Shown: piece by piece, positions 54,674 to 63,357 of the stretch
Layout: every line of letters starts with the position of its first letter
Position numbering within the stretch: position 1 is the first letter of the stretch
NCBI RefSeq assembly: GCF_021278965.1
Contig: NZ_CP065589.1
Location: 2,981,001-3,045,000 of the forward strand
Length of the DNA stretch: 64,000 nucleotides
Source: Chryseobacterium capnotolerans
GTDB taxonomy: Bacteria > Bacteroidota > Bacteroidia > Flavobacteriales > Weeksellaceae
Direction of reading: 5' to 3'
Made by a program: the position numbers and the translations under genes
Notes under the pieces: model-generated
The model's input: only the letters and a program-made list of their open reading frames with translations
What the model was told of the DNA's origin: nothing
Databases searched by the model: none

Positions 54674-55668
54674 TTATTTCACTGCAAATTCAGGTTTTTC
54701 CAGGCGGTTTCCTTTCTGATCATATACCGCAAAGTTAAATCCATCCTGAATGCAATACGCTCCGTATTCTCCTTTTTTATTGATGGCGATAAAACCAACC
54801 TGAATATCTTTAAGGTTTTTATTTCTTCTCTGGTTGATCTTTACAATTCTGTCTACCGCTTCTTTACAGGCTTGTTGTGGGTTTCTTCCTTGTCTCATCA
54901 ACTCTACTACAAGATGTGTTCCTACTGTTCTGATCACTTCTTCGCCATGTCCGGTTGCTGTTGCTGCTCCCACTTCATTATCTACAAATAAACCAGCTCC
55001 GATAATAGGAGAATCGCCTACTCGTCCATGCATTTTAAAAGCCATTCCGCTGGTTGTACAAGCTCCGGAAAGATTTCCATGAGCATCAAGAGCAATCATT
55101 CCTATGGTATCATGATTTTCAATATTGGCAATGGGTTTATATTGGCTTTTTTTCAACCATTCTTTCCATTCTTTTTCAGATTCCTCGGTAAGAAGATTTT
55201 CTTTTTTAAAACCTTGAGAAAGAGCAAATTGTAAAGCACCATCTCCTACCAGCATTACATGAGGTGTTTTTTCCATTACTGCTCTGGCTACGGAAATAGG
55301 ATTTTTACATGTTCAAGGCAAGCTACTGAACCGATATTGTAATTATCATCCATGATACAGGCATCCAATGTTACCCTGCCATCTCTGTCTGGGCGTCCAC
55401 CGTAACCAACACTTCTTTCTTTGGGATCGAGTTCTACAAGGCGAACTCCTTTTTCAACTGCGTCCAATGCCTTTCCTCCCTTTCCAAGGATAGTCCATGC
55501 TTCTTCATTCGCTTTGAGTCCAAAATTCCAAGTTGACAGGACGATAGGTTGGTTGGTAACTGTATTGTTTTCAGGTAATTCTTTAGCCATCAGATCCAAA
55601 GGATTTACAGCCAGTGCTGCAGTAGCGATTCCCAGTTTTTTGATAAAACTTCTTCGGTTATTGTTCAT
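54674..55668 (-). pseudogene. N4-(beta-N-acetylglucosaminyl)-L-asparaginase (glycosylasparaginase), frameshifted
   Basis: An Ntn hydrolase that cuts the GlcNAc-asparagine bond of glycoasparagines, known from the related Elizabethkingia. The N-terminal frame (55668-55288) has a twin-arginine-like signal (NNNRRSFIKKLGIATAALA) and VGYGGRPDRDGRVTLDACIMD; the C-terminal frame (55276-54674) has the autoprocessing site NHDTIGMIA with nucleophile Thr, and GAATATGHGEEVIR. Adding one base to the T5 run 55302-55306 restores EHVKNPISVARAVMEKTPHVM, about 330 residues. Probably intact in the organism. Confidence 0.9.
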
Positions 55669-55776
55669 TGTATATCAAAATTATAGTATTAACAAATCTA
55701 AAAAAAACTTCTCTGAAATCCTTAGTCTGGTTTAACGAATATTGATATCCTATTTTTAGTTATCTTTACTGCTGTA

Positions 55777-56517
55777 ATGGATGCGTTTAAAACTTTCAGG
55801 AATATTGTTTTCTTTCAGGATTTATCTGATGAGGAAATTAATGTTTTGGTAAGCATCAGCACCCCCAGACTTCTTCAAAGAAAAGAAACACTAGCAGGAC
55901 CAGGACAGTCTTTTAATCAATTATTTATCCTTTCCAACGGATTACTAAGGTTTTTCTTTGATGATGAAAATGGTATTGAAACGAATCTTTTTTTACCTTC
56001 AGAAAAAGAAGCTGCCATTATGGAAAGTCCGGAATCATTCTCAGGAGAAAGTGAAAGAAAGTATACCATTGAAGCTGTTATAGAATCACAGATCTTCTTA
56101 TTCAACAAAACTGAATTTGAAGAAGCGGCATTCCAGCACAGAGGAATTTATAATGCCTATCTGAAATCTTTAAAACAGATCATTAACACGCTAAAGGTAC
56201 GCACTGAGCAATTTTGCTCCACTTCTCCTCATTCACGATATGAAGATTTTCTGGAAACCCGCCCTTTTACTTCTCAAAATGCCAATAGAAAGTATATTGC
56301 CAATTTTCTGGGTATTACTCCTAACTCTCTTTCAAGGATGACTGCAAGAGTTCATAAAAAAGAAACGAAAGAAAAAAATAACTTAGGAATACTTTTTCTC
56401 ACTTTATTCGGTCTATTTTTGCTTACTCAAAATACTGTTACACAAATTATTAAAAGCAAAAATGAGAAAAACACCACTCACAAAAAATTGACAAGTATAG
56501 AATTATTTTTACACTAA
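55777..56517 (+). CDS. Crp/Fnr-family regulator (true stop probably near 56380)
   Basis: A cyclic-nucleotide-binding-type regulator. The sensor domain spans about residues 20-120 (FFQDLSDEEINVLVSI...FNQLFILSNGLLRFFFDD...NLFLPSEKEAA), and the HTH is YIANFLGITPNSLSRMTARVHKK. After residue 200 the open frame runs into a hydrophobic tail unlike any Crp. Adding one A to the A7 run 56372-56378 gives a stop (HKKETKEKK), making a normal 201-residue protein and freeing the promoter of the next operon, whose -7 box lies in the supposed tail. Confidence 0.75.
   Translation: MDAFKTFRNIVFFQDLSDEEINVLVSISTPRLLQRKETLAGPGQSFNQLFILSNGLLRFFFDDENGIETNLFLPSEKEAAIMESPESFSGESERKYTIEAVIESQIFLFNKTEFEEAAFQHRGIYNAYLKSLKQIINTLKVRTEQFCSTSPHSRYEDFLETRPFTSQNANRKYIANFLGITPNSLSRMTARVHKKETKEKNNLGILFLTLFGLFLLTQNTVTQIIKSKNEKNTTHKKLTSIELFLH
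56414..56421 (+). promoter_or_regulatory. -7 promoter box of the DUF3302-HlyD-TolC genes
   Basis: TATTTTTG, an exact TAnnTTTG, 174 nt before the DUF3302 start. It lies in the apparent 3' extension of the regulator gene, supporting an earlier true stop there. Confidence 0.45.
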
Positions 56518-56594
56518 AGTAGCCGGCCAATATTGATTAACGGACTGGTTACAACCTTGTTTTACATTTTATTATATCCTATTACAATTATACT

Positions 56595-56956
56595 ATGCAA
56601 AGAATAACCTTACTTCTCTGCCTGTTCCTTTCATGCAATTTTGTTCAGGCATCTACAGGCGGAATGGAAGACCATATAGCTGATGTTGCATCCTGGCTCA
56701 TTCTACTTGTTTTACCTTTTGCCGGGATCTACCTTTTCTGGAAAGTTCACATTTATCCGGAGAAAGTAGCCGAAAAAAGAAGCATCCTCAGCTCAACGCC
56801 ATAAAAAGTATGTGCCTCCTTTCCCTTGTTTTTGGAGGCCTTTTATGGCCGGTTGCCTTAATCTGGGCGAATTATGATTACGACAATCAAAATGAGCAGA
56901 AAAAAGATTCAGATGATACTGAATCTGAAGAAGCACTTAACACAATTGAAAAATAA
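56595..56956 (+). pseudogene. DUF3302 inner-membrane protein (YiaW-like), frameshifted
   Basis: A small two-TM protein with a signal-like start (LLCLFLSCNFVQAS), first TM SWLILLVLPFAGIYLFW and second TM MCLLSLVFGGLLWPVALIW, ending in an acidic tail. The visible frame stops at 56804; adding one A to the A6 run 56773-56778 gives KKKHPQLNAIKSMCLL... to TAA at 56954. About 121 residues. In E. coli the DUF3302 gene yiaW sits beside the HlyD-type gene yiaV; the same pair occurs here, 6 nt apart. Confidence 0.8.
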
Positions 56957-56962
56957 CCTCCT

Positions 56963-58120
56963 ATGCTAGAATTACTCATCGCTATATATGCCGGAATCTG
57001 CTGGCTGCTTATTAAAAAATTAAAACTAATTCCCTGGACATTCACCACTCAGGTTGTGGTATACTCTCTTCCTATTTTTGGATCTATTGCTTTAATATTA
57101 AGCCTTAACTACTATTGTCCCATCACCTCTGACGTGAAAGTTGGAAACAGAAGTGTTGATATTACCACTCAGGTGCTGGGGAAAGTAAAAAAGGTATATG
57201 TAAAGACCAATCAGGAAGTGAAGAAAGGCGATACTTTATTCGTATTAGACAGAGAACCTTATGTACAGGAAATTAAATCACTGGAAGCAAAACTCAGTAC
57301 TATGAAAGCCACCGTAAGTTCTTACAATACTGACATTTCTGCTTCTCAAAAAAATATTGCAGGATTGCAATCACAGTTGGATCTGGCTAATAAAAGAGTG
57401 GCTCAATATAAAGAGCTTGTGGATGCAGGTGCTGCCAATAGATTTGATCTGGAACAGGCAATAACTAACGTCAATGATCTTCAATCCAGAATCAGCGCTG
57501 CCCAAGCACAGCAGCAATCTTTGGAAACCAAATCCAATGCCTCTTATAATGGAGAAAATTCTTCTGTATCTGAGATTCAGGCAAAACTTGATCAGGCAAA
57601 ATGGAACCTATCCCAAACTGTAGTTTTGGCTCCTACAGATGGAATTATCCCCAATGTTCAGCTTAATGAAGGAGCTATCATGGCACCCTTTAAATCTGCT
57701 TTTGTCCTGATCCAGAAACAACAGTCTGTTATCGGGTTCTTTGCACAAAACGAACTTGAATCAGTAAAAAACGGAGATAAAGTAGAACTTGCTCTTAAAA
57801 CAGAACCGGGAAAGGTAGTTAAAGCCAAACTTGAATATGTGATTGATGCTACCAGCCAAGGAATCATGAACAATGCAGGTGGAATGCTCGGCGGAAATGG
57901 TTCTACAGCAGGACTTCCTGATACTGCAAGACAGCTACCGGAAACGGATGGAAAACTGATCGCTAAATTTATACTGGAAGATGATCAAAAACAATTGACC
58001 GTGGGAGCCAGAGGAACGGCTGTAATTTATTCAGATCATATCAAACCTTTACATCTTATCCGAAAGGTAATGGTAAGAATCAACAGTAAAATCAACTTCA
58101 TTATCCCTAAACTTCATTAA
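56963..58120 (+). CDS. HlyD/EmrA-family membrane fusion protein
   Basis: A 385-residue periplasmic adaptor with two N-terminal hydrophobic segments (about 1-16 and 25-48), a lipoyl half-motif (DITTQVLGKVKKVYVKTNQEVKKGDTLFVLD), a coiled-coil hairpin (about 95-190, NKRVAQYKELVDAGAANRFDLEQAITNVNDLQSRI) and the second lipoyl half (LAPTDGIIPNVQLNEGAIMAPF). It links an inner-membrane component to the TolC homologue encoded 1 nt downstream. YiaV-like with its DUF3302 partner. Confidence 0.9.
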   Translation: MLELLIAIYAGICWLLIKKLKLIPWTFTTQVVVYSLPIFGSIALILSLNYYCPITSDVKVGNRSVDITTQVLGKVKKVYVKTNQEVKKGDTLFVLDREPYVQEIKSLEAKLSTMKATVSSYNTDISASQKNIAGLQSQLDLANKRVAQYKELVDAGAANRFDLEQAITNVNDLQSRISAAQAQQQSLETKSNASYNGENSSVSEIQAKLDQAKWNLSQTVVLAPTDGIIPNVQLNEGAIMAPFKSAFVLIQKQQSVIGFFAQNELESVKNGDKVELALKTEPGKVVKAKLEYVIDATSQGIMNNAGGMLGGNGSTAGLPDTARQLPETDGKLIAKFILEDDQKQLTVGARGTAVIYSDHIKPLHLIRKVMVRINSKINFIIPKLH

Positions 58121-58121
58121 T

Positions 58122-59522
58122 ATGTATAAAAGATTAATACTGGCAGGAATTCTTTCTTTAAGTTTAGGTTCATGCATAGGTTATAAGGAGCCTACGAAAG
58201 AGAATATTGATCAACTGAAGGAAAAAAGTGAAGCTGTCTCTCATATTATCATTCCTGATGACTGGATTTTTGACAGAAATGCTAATGCAAGGTCTCTTTC
58301 TTATGAATGGATTAAAGATCTTAAAACTCCTCAACTGGATGTACTTATCCATGAAGGAATGGTATATAATGCGGATATTATTATTGCTAAAGAAAAGCTT
58401 AACCAAATTGAACTGGCAATGGAAATTGCAGGAAGCAATCTTTATCCAAGCGTAAATGCGGTTACCAATACATCTAATAATCTGGTAAGCGAAAGCCAAA
58501 TCCGGCGCATTGGGTTGAAAGCCAATTGGGAAATTGATTTATGGGGTAAAAATAAATCAGCACAAATGGCCAGTACCAGTGATTATTTTTCTGCAAAACA
58601 ACAAAACATTCTGCTGCACCAGTCTATCGCTGCGATGATTGCTAAAGCCTATTATCTCAATATTGCCGGAAACATTCAGGAGGATATGATTGAAGGCTAT
58701 ATTCAGAAAACAAAAGAACTTGAGAAATTATATATGGTTCAGAAAAAAGTAGGAACAGCTAACGTATTGGATCTATCTAATATCTCTGCCGAAATTATTT
58801 CTCTGGAAGGATATCTTGAAAAGATCAGAAATGCCAATATCCAATCCAGAAGATCTCTTGAACTTCTAACCGGAAGATATCCTGAAGGAAAGCTGGAAAC
58901 ACAGAATTTTTTCAATCCTGTACAAAATAATATTCCTTCTTCTTTTCCATTAGAACTTTTGGAGAGCAGATCTGATATTCAGGCTTATCATTTTCAGATA
59001 GAAAAATCTTTTTATGAAGTACAACAGGCTAAAGCAGCAAGGCTTCCTTCTCTTAATATAAATACTTCTTTAGGGACTGCGGGAAGTAATGTAGAAGCGA
59101 TCAACTCTTTATTCTCAAACCCATTGCTTAGAGTAGGCGGCGGATTGGTTTCTCCTCTCTTCAATAATGGAAAGCTTAAAAAGAATGTGGAAATTAAAAA
59201 CTCACAGCAAAAACAGCTTGTTGAAGAGTATTCAAGGGCTGTCTTGAATGCGTTGAATGAAGTGGAATCTTCATCAGCTAATCTGAATTCTATTGAAAAG
59301 CAAAGTAATTTCACCCGAAAGGCTATTCATGAACTGAACAATAATATTAGCCTCACTCAAAAACAAATAAAAGTGGGAACCAATAACAGTTTTGTTTTGA
59401 TCCGGAAACAGCGGGATCTTCTAAAAAATGAGATGAATCTCGTCAATCTGGAACTTCAGAACAGAATGGAACGCATCAACCTCTATATGGCTCTGGGTGC
59501 AAAAGACTTCATATTTTCATAG
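58122..59522 (+). CDS. TolC-like outer membrane efflux lipoprotein (NodT type)
   Basis: A 466-residue outer membrane factor. The signal ends in SLGSC (lipobox), as in NodT/OprM-type channels. Two TolC repeats are visible: the first with WEIDLWGKNKS, and the second with FPLELLESRSDIQAYHFQIEKSFYEVQQAKAARLPSLNI and later QKQIKVGTNNSFVLIRKQRDLLKNE. It should form the exit duct for the HlyD protein. No dedicated MFS, ABC or RND pump is present in the operon. Confidence 0.92.
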   Translation: MYKRLILAGILSLSLGSCIGYKEPTKENIDQLKEKSEAVSHIIIPDDWIFDRNANARSLSYEWIKDLKTPQLDVLIHEGMVYNADIIIAKEKLNQIELAMEIAGSNLYPSVNAVTNTSNNLVSESQIRRIGLKANWEIDLWGKNKSAQMASTSDYFSAKQQNILLHQSIAAMIAKAYYLNIAGNIQEDMIEGYIQKTKELEKLYMVQKKVGTANVLDLSNISAEIISLEGYLEKIRNANIQSRRSLELLTGRYPEGKLETQNFFNPVQNNIPSSFPLELLESRSDIQAYHFQIEKSFYEVQQAKAARLPSLNINTSLGTAGSNVEAINSLFSNPLLRVGGGLVSPLFNNGKLKKNVEIKNSQQKQLVEEYSRAVLNALNEVESSSANLNSIEKQSNFTRKAIHELNNNISLTQKQIKVGTNNSFVLIRKQRDLLKNEMNLVNLELQNRMERINLYMALGAKDFIFS

Positions 59523-59532
59523 TTTTATACTG

Positions 59533-59575
59533 AATAAAGACTGCCTATCTATTTCAGCAGTCTTTATTTATTTTA
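59533..59575. terminator. Bidirectional intrinsic terminator
   Basis: AATAAAGACTGC and GCAGTCTTTATT form a 12-bp stem with a 12-nt loop, between the TolC gene (+) and the YeeE/YedE gene (-). Confidence 0.85.
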
Positions 59576-59586
59576 TTAACTCAGTT

Positions 59587-60093
59587 TTAATGAGGCAGCT
59601 TATCCCTGAAATATCCATATACCCAGGTTCCGGTAATTGCGCTTAAAAGGGTGACAGATACCGCTAAAGCTCCTGTTCCAATCTGGGCAAAAAGCGGTCC
59701 GGGGCAGGCTCCGGTAATGGCCCAACCAAAACCAAAGATCAATCCTCCATAAATCTGCCCTTTATTGAATTTCTTAGGAGCCAGCGTTATAGGTTCACCA
59801 TAAATTGTTTTGATCTTGAATTTTTTAATCAACCACACAGAAATCATTCCTACTAAAACAGCACTCCCAATAATTCCATACATATGAAATGACTGCAAAC
59901 GAAACATTTCCTGAATTCTGAACCAGCTGATGACCTCAGCTTTTACGAAAATGATTCCAAATATAATTCCTGCTGCCAGATATTTTAAGTTGTGATACCA
60001 GGAATGTTTTAGTGTACTTTCATTGGTACAAACTGCATCCTGATGCCTGATATTTTGTTCTTGTTCTTTTATCATTGATTTTATTCTTAACAA
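59587..60093 (-). CDS. YeeE/YedE-family (DUF6691) membrane protein, second copy
   Basis: A 168-residue membrane protein with about four TM segments (LKYLAAGIIFGIIFVKAE, MYGIIGSAVLVGMISVWLI, YGGLIFGFGWAITGACPGPLFAQIG, LAVSVTLLSAITGTWVYG). The GACPGP motif holds the conserved Cys thought to handle thiosulfate or sulfane sulfur. It forms a half-size partner with the upstream YeeE/YedE gene 5 nt away. Imports or exports sulfur compounds together with the persulfide dioxygenase, by context. Confidence 0.87.
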   Translation of the reverse strand: MLRIKSMIKEQEQNIRHQDAVCTNESTLKHSWYHNLKYLAAGIIFGIIFVKAEVISWFRIQEMFRLQSFHMYGIIGSAVLVGMISVWLIKKFKIKTIYGEPITLAPKKFNKGQIYGGLIFGFGWAITGACPGPLFAQIGTGALAVSVTLLSAITGTWVYGYFRDKLPH

Positions 60094-60098
60094 TTATA

Positions 60099-60662
60099 CT
60101 ACAGGGAAAGGATCATAGGCAAAATAAGATTGGCCATGAAAAATCCACCGATCATAAAGCAAATGGTAGCCACTAAAGAAGGCCACTGCAAATTGGAAAG
60201 TCCCATAATAGCATGACCACTGGTACATCCCCCGGCATACCGAGTTCCAAAACCCACCAGAAATCCACCCACAACCATCATGATAAATCCTCTTACAGTT
60301 AAAAGACTCTCAAAATTCATAAGCTGAACCGGAACAAGATGGGTATAATCTGTAATTCCATAGCCTGCCAACTCTGCTTTCAGAGTGGGATTGACTGTAA
60401 TTTCAGCCGGGTTAAGCATAAAATTAGCGGCAATCATTCCTCCGATAAAAATTCCTAATACAAAAAACAGGTTCCAGGCTTCTTTTTTCCAATCATATTT
60501 AAAAAAATTGATATTAGCTGGTATACAGGCAGCACAGATATGCCTCAATGAAGAACTGATTCCAAAGGATTTATTTCCCAATATCAATAAAGCAGGAACA
60601 GTTAACCCAATCAAAGGACCTGCAATGTACCATGGCCATGGTTCTTTTATAATCTCCAACAT
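60099..60662 (-). CDS. YeeE/YedE-family membrane protein, first copy
   Basis: A 187-residue membrane protein with about five TM segments. The key motif is GTRYAGGCTSGHAIMGLSNLQWPS, with the conserved Cys of YeeE/TsuA-like sulfur transporters. It lies 12 nt after the persulfide dioxygenase gene and 5 nt before the shorter partner. The two halves resemble the split version of the full-length YeeE protein. Confidence 0.88.
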   Translation of the reverse strand: MLEIIKEPWPWYIAGPLIGLTVPALLILGNKSFGISSSLRHICAACIPANINFFKYDWKKEAWNLFFVLGIFIGGMIAANFMLNPAEITVNPTLKAELAGYGITDYTHLVPVQLMNFESLLTVRGFIMMVVGGFLVGFGTRYAGGCTSGHAIMGLSNLQWPSLVATICFMIGGFFMANLILPMILSL

Positions 60663-60674
60663 ATTTTTATTCTT

Positions 60675-62087
60675 TTATTTTAAAACTTTGGTCTGACATA
60701 CAAAATCGCTTTTGGGAACCCCTGTAGAAGCAATGGCCTTAAAACCTCCTTCAATTTCCGTAAAGTTTCTGAATCCTCTTGCCTGAAGTATGCTGGCCGC
60801 CATCATACTTCTATATCCTCCGGCACAATGCAGGTAAAAATGTTCCTCGGGATGAATTTCATTAATCCATTCATTAATATAGGCTAAAGGCTTGCTATAG
60901 GCTTCATTGACATGTTCTGCTGCATATTCATTTTCTTTCCTTACATCAATAATTTTCACAACGCTGCCTGCTATTTCTTTTTCAAACTCTTCAGCAGAAA
61001 TGCGATTCACAGCATCAGTTTCCTTTCCAATGCTCTTCCAAGATTCAAAACTTCCTTTTAAAAAGCCTAAAACATGATCAAATCCTACCCTGCTTAATCG
61101 GGTTACCGCTTCTTCTTCATCGCCAGGTTTTGTGATCAATAGAATGGGTTGGTTCACATCTGCAATCAATGCCCCTACCCAAGGTGCAAAATCTCCATCT
61201 AATCCTATATTGACGGATTGCGGGATAAATCCTTTGGCAAATTCGCCATTATTTCGAACATCCAGCATCAAGGCTCCGGAAGTTTCTGCTATTTTCTCAA
61301 ACTGATCCGGAGTAAATGCCTGCATCCCGTTCGATAATACTTCATCAAAGCGGTGATATCCTTTTTTATTCATCATCACATTCATTCCAAAATAAGCAGG
61401 CGGTGGAAAAAGTCCTTCTGTTACAGCATTAATAAAGCCTTCCTTACTGTTCTGATTAAGCGCATAATTTGTTTTCTTTTGGTTCCCTAATGTATCAAAA
61501 GTCTCTTTCTGCATATTTTTACCACAGGCAGAACCTGCTCCATGAGCCGGATACACCATAATATCATCATGTAAGGGTAAAATCTTAGTATACAAACTAT
61601 CATACAGTAGTCCTGCGAGTTCTTCCTGCGTCATATCTGCTGCTTTTTGAGCAAGATCGGGACGACCTACATCTCCAAGAAATAAAGTATCTCCGCTGAA
61701 AAGGGCTTTTTCTTTCCCTTGTTCATCAATCAACACATAACAAGAACTCTCCAAGGTATGTCCTGGAGTATGAATCAATTTTATTTTAATATCTCCGATC
61801 TCAAAAATCTGGCTGTCTTCAGCAATAACAGCCTCAAATTCAGGGTTCGCTGTAGGTCCGTAGACGATGGGAGCGTTTGTTTTCTGGCTTAAATCAATAT
61901 GTCCGCTCACAAAATCAGCATGAAAATGAGTTTCAAAAATGAATTTTAGTTCTACTCCGTCTTTTTCTAACCTATCCAAATAAGGCTGAGTTTCTCTCAA
62001 AGGATCTATAATGGCAGCTTCTCCTGCTGATGTAATATAATAAGCACCCTGGGCCAAACATCCTGTATATATCTGTTCTATTTTCAT
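60675..62087 (-). CDS. Persulfide dioxygenase-rhodanese fusion (CstB-like)
   Basis: A 470-residue cytoplasmic enzyme with three parts. Residues about 1-235 are a metallo-beta-lactamase persulfide dioxygenase: HFHADFVSGH (His54, His56, Asp58, His63) and VYPAHGAGSACG. Residues about 255-355 form a rhodanese-like domain lacking a catalytic Cys (LLITKPGDEEE at the loop). Residues about 375-465 form an active rhodanese with Cys421 (HCAGGYRSMMAA). This order matches CstB of Staphylococcus, which oxidises persulfide to thiosulfate. Its promoter carries the 36-bp shared element. Confidence 0.92.
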   Translation of the reverse strand: MKIEQIYTGCLAQGAYYITSAGEAAIIDPLRETQPYLDRLEKDGVELKFIFETHFHADFVSGHIDLSQKTNAPIVYGPTANPEFEAVIAEDSQIFEIGDIKIKLIHTPGHTLESSCYVLIDEQGKEKALFSGDTLFLGDVGRPDLAQKAADMTQEELAGLLYDSLYTKILPLHDDIMVYPAHGAGSACGKNMQKETFDTLGNQKKTNYALNQNSKEGFINAVTEGLFPPPAYFGMNVMMNKKGYHRFDEVLSNGMQAFTPDQFEKIAETSGALMLDVRNNGEFAKGFIPQSVNIGLDGDFAPWVGALIADVNQPILLITKPGDEEEAVTRLSRVGFDHVLGFLKGSFESWKSIGKETDAVNRISAEEFEKEIAGSVVKIIDVRKENEYAAEHVNEAYSKPLAYINEWINEIHPEEHFYLHCAGGYRSMMAASILQARGFRNFTEIEGGFKAIASTGVPKSDFVCQTKVLK

Positions 62088-62136
62088 CTTATTTATTTTA
62101 TTTTCTGATACAAATTTCCTTGTTTCGGTTTTTCCC

Positions 62137-62172
62137 TACAGCTACTTTTGTTACATAAAAGAATTTTGAGTG
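62137..62172 (-). promoter_or_regulatory. Shared 36-bp element upstream of the persulfide dioxygenase
   Basis: It starts TACAGCTACTTTTGTTACAT and differs from 63200-63235 at only two positions. Each copy sits 45 to 50 nt upstream of a minus-strand gene. A Crp/Fnr-type or other sulfur-responsive regulator probably binds here. The rest of the 274-nt gap holds no gene. Confidence 0.6.
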
Positions 62173-62361
62173 CAGACTAGTGTTTATTTTTTTAAGCACA
62201 AAAGTTTTTAAACACTTTAGTTGATTGTAAGTAACATACTTCATGCATACTAAGTACATATAAGTATTGAAAACCTTTGATCCTCATAAAAACTTAAGCG
62301 CACTGCATAATAACTTATCGTTACTTAAATTTCAACATATTTTCTACTTTATTATACAAGC

Positions 62362-63155
62362 TTAGAGAAATATTTCTTTGGTAATAATATAGATACCCAT
62401 CACCAGGATAAACCATCCAAAGGCAGGTTTTAATTTCTTGCCATCAATCTTTTTTGAGATTTGTGAACCTATGATAATTCCAATAATGGCAATAGCGGCA
62501 ATGGATATGAGTAAACTCCATTCTATTTTTGTATTGTTGATAGAGGACGAAAAACCAATCAGAGAGTTTAAAGAAATAATAACCAACGAAGTTCCTATCG
62601 CCGTTTTCACCGGGATTTTCAAGAGATTCACCAATGCCGGGATAATCATAAAACCTCCTCCAGCACCCACCAATCCGGTTACTATTCCTACTATCGTTCC
62701 TTCTCCGGCAGCCAGTAAAGATTTATTTTTATTCAAATCATTACCATCCACTTCTTCGGAAGTTGAATTTTTAATCATTTTATAAGAGGCCAGAATCATC
62801 AAAAAGGCAAAAATCAACAGCAGAAACATGTTTTTGGTTACTGTAAACCCTTTTATGCTGAGCAGCTCTTCCGGAATCAGCGGGAGAAGATACATTCTGG
62901 TTAAAAAAATGGAGATAATGGAAGGTATTCCGAATATCAAAGCCACTTTGAAATTCACCAGCCCTTTTTAAAATAAGTTATTGAACCTACGGCACTGCTT
63001 ATTCCCACAATAAAAAGAGAATATTCTGTGGCCAGCAAAGCATCAATTCCGAAGAGGTACACTAATACAGGAACCGTCAGAATACTTCCGCCACCACCGA
63101 TTAAACCTAAAGAGACACCAATTAAAACAGATGCTGCATATCCTATAATTTCCAT
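62362..63155 (-). pseudogene. TSUP-family permease (TauE/SafE), frameshifted
   Basis: A second TSUP protein, about 265 residues restored, with eight hydrophobic segments. The N-terminal frame (63155-62955) has SLGLIGGGGSILTVPVLVYL; the C-terminal frame (62958-62362) has GIVTGLVGAGGGFMIIPALVNLLKIPVKTAIGTSL. Adding one base in the C3/T5 run 62962-62969 joins them (ITYFKKGLVNFKVALIFG). Context with the persulfide dioxygenase and rhodanese suggests sulfite or thiosulfate export. Probably a sequencing error. Confidence 0.87.
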
Positions 63156-63199
63156 TATTCAATTATTCTGATGCAAAAATGGAATTGTTTGAAGAGAAG

Positions 63200-63235
63200 T
63201 ACAGCTACTTTTGTTACATAGTAGAATTTTGAGTG
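63200..63235 (-). promoter_or_regulatory. Shared 36-bp element upstream of the TSUP permease
   Basis: Second copy of the element at 62137-62172, 34/36 identical, 45 nt before the start of the TSUP gene. Confidence 0.6.
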
Positions 63236-63270
63236 TAAACATTGTTATGTTTACTTTTTTAAACCACCCC

Positions 63271-63295
63271 GTCAAAAATTCATTGAATTTTTGAC
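63271..63295. repeat. Small palindrome between the regulator and permease genes
   Basis: GTCAAAAATTC-ATT-GAATTTTTGAC is a perfect 11-bp hairpin, bordered by CACCCC and later GGAGGGG. It may be a REP-like repeat or a terminator for the regulator gene; no T run follows in either direction. Confidence 0.5.
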
Positions 63296-63357
63296 ACCCT
63301 TTCTCAGGAGGGGAATTGTGAACGTTCTTTATTAATTAAATGAAAGGAGAAATTGAT

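Noticed and set aside
56379..56517. Hydrophobic C-terminal extension of the Crp-type regulator (possible membrane-bound regulator)
   Set aside because: The tail begins right after an A7 run; adding one base gives a stop at the usual Crp length, and an exact -7 box for the next operon lies in the tail.
62142..62150. TACTTTTG as a plus-strand -7 promoter box within the 36-bp element
   Set aside because: It fits TAnnTTTG, but no plus-strand gene follows either copy; it is more likely part of an operator for the minus-strand genes.
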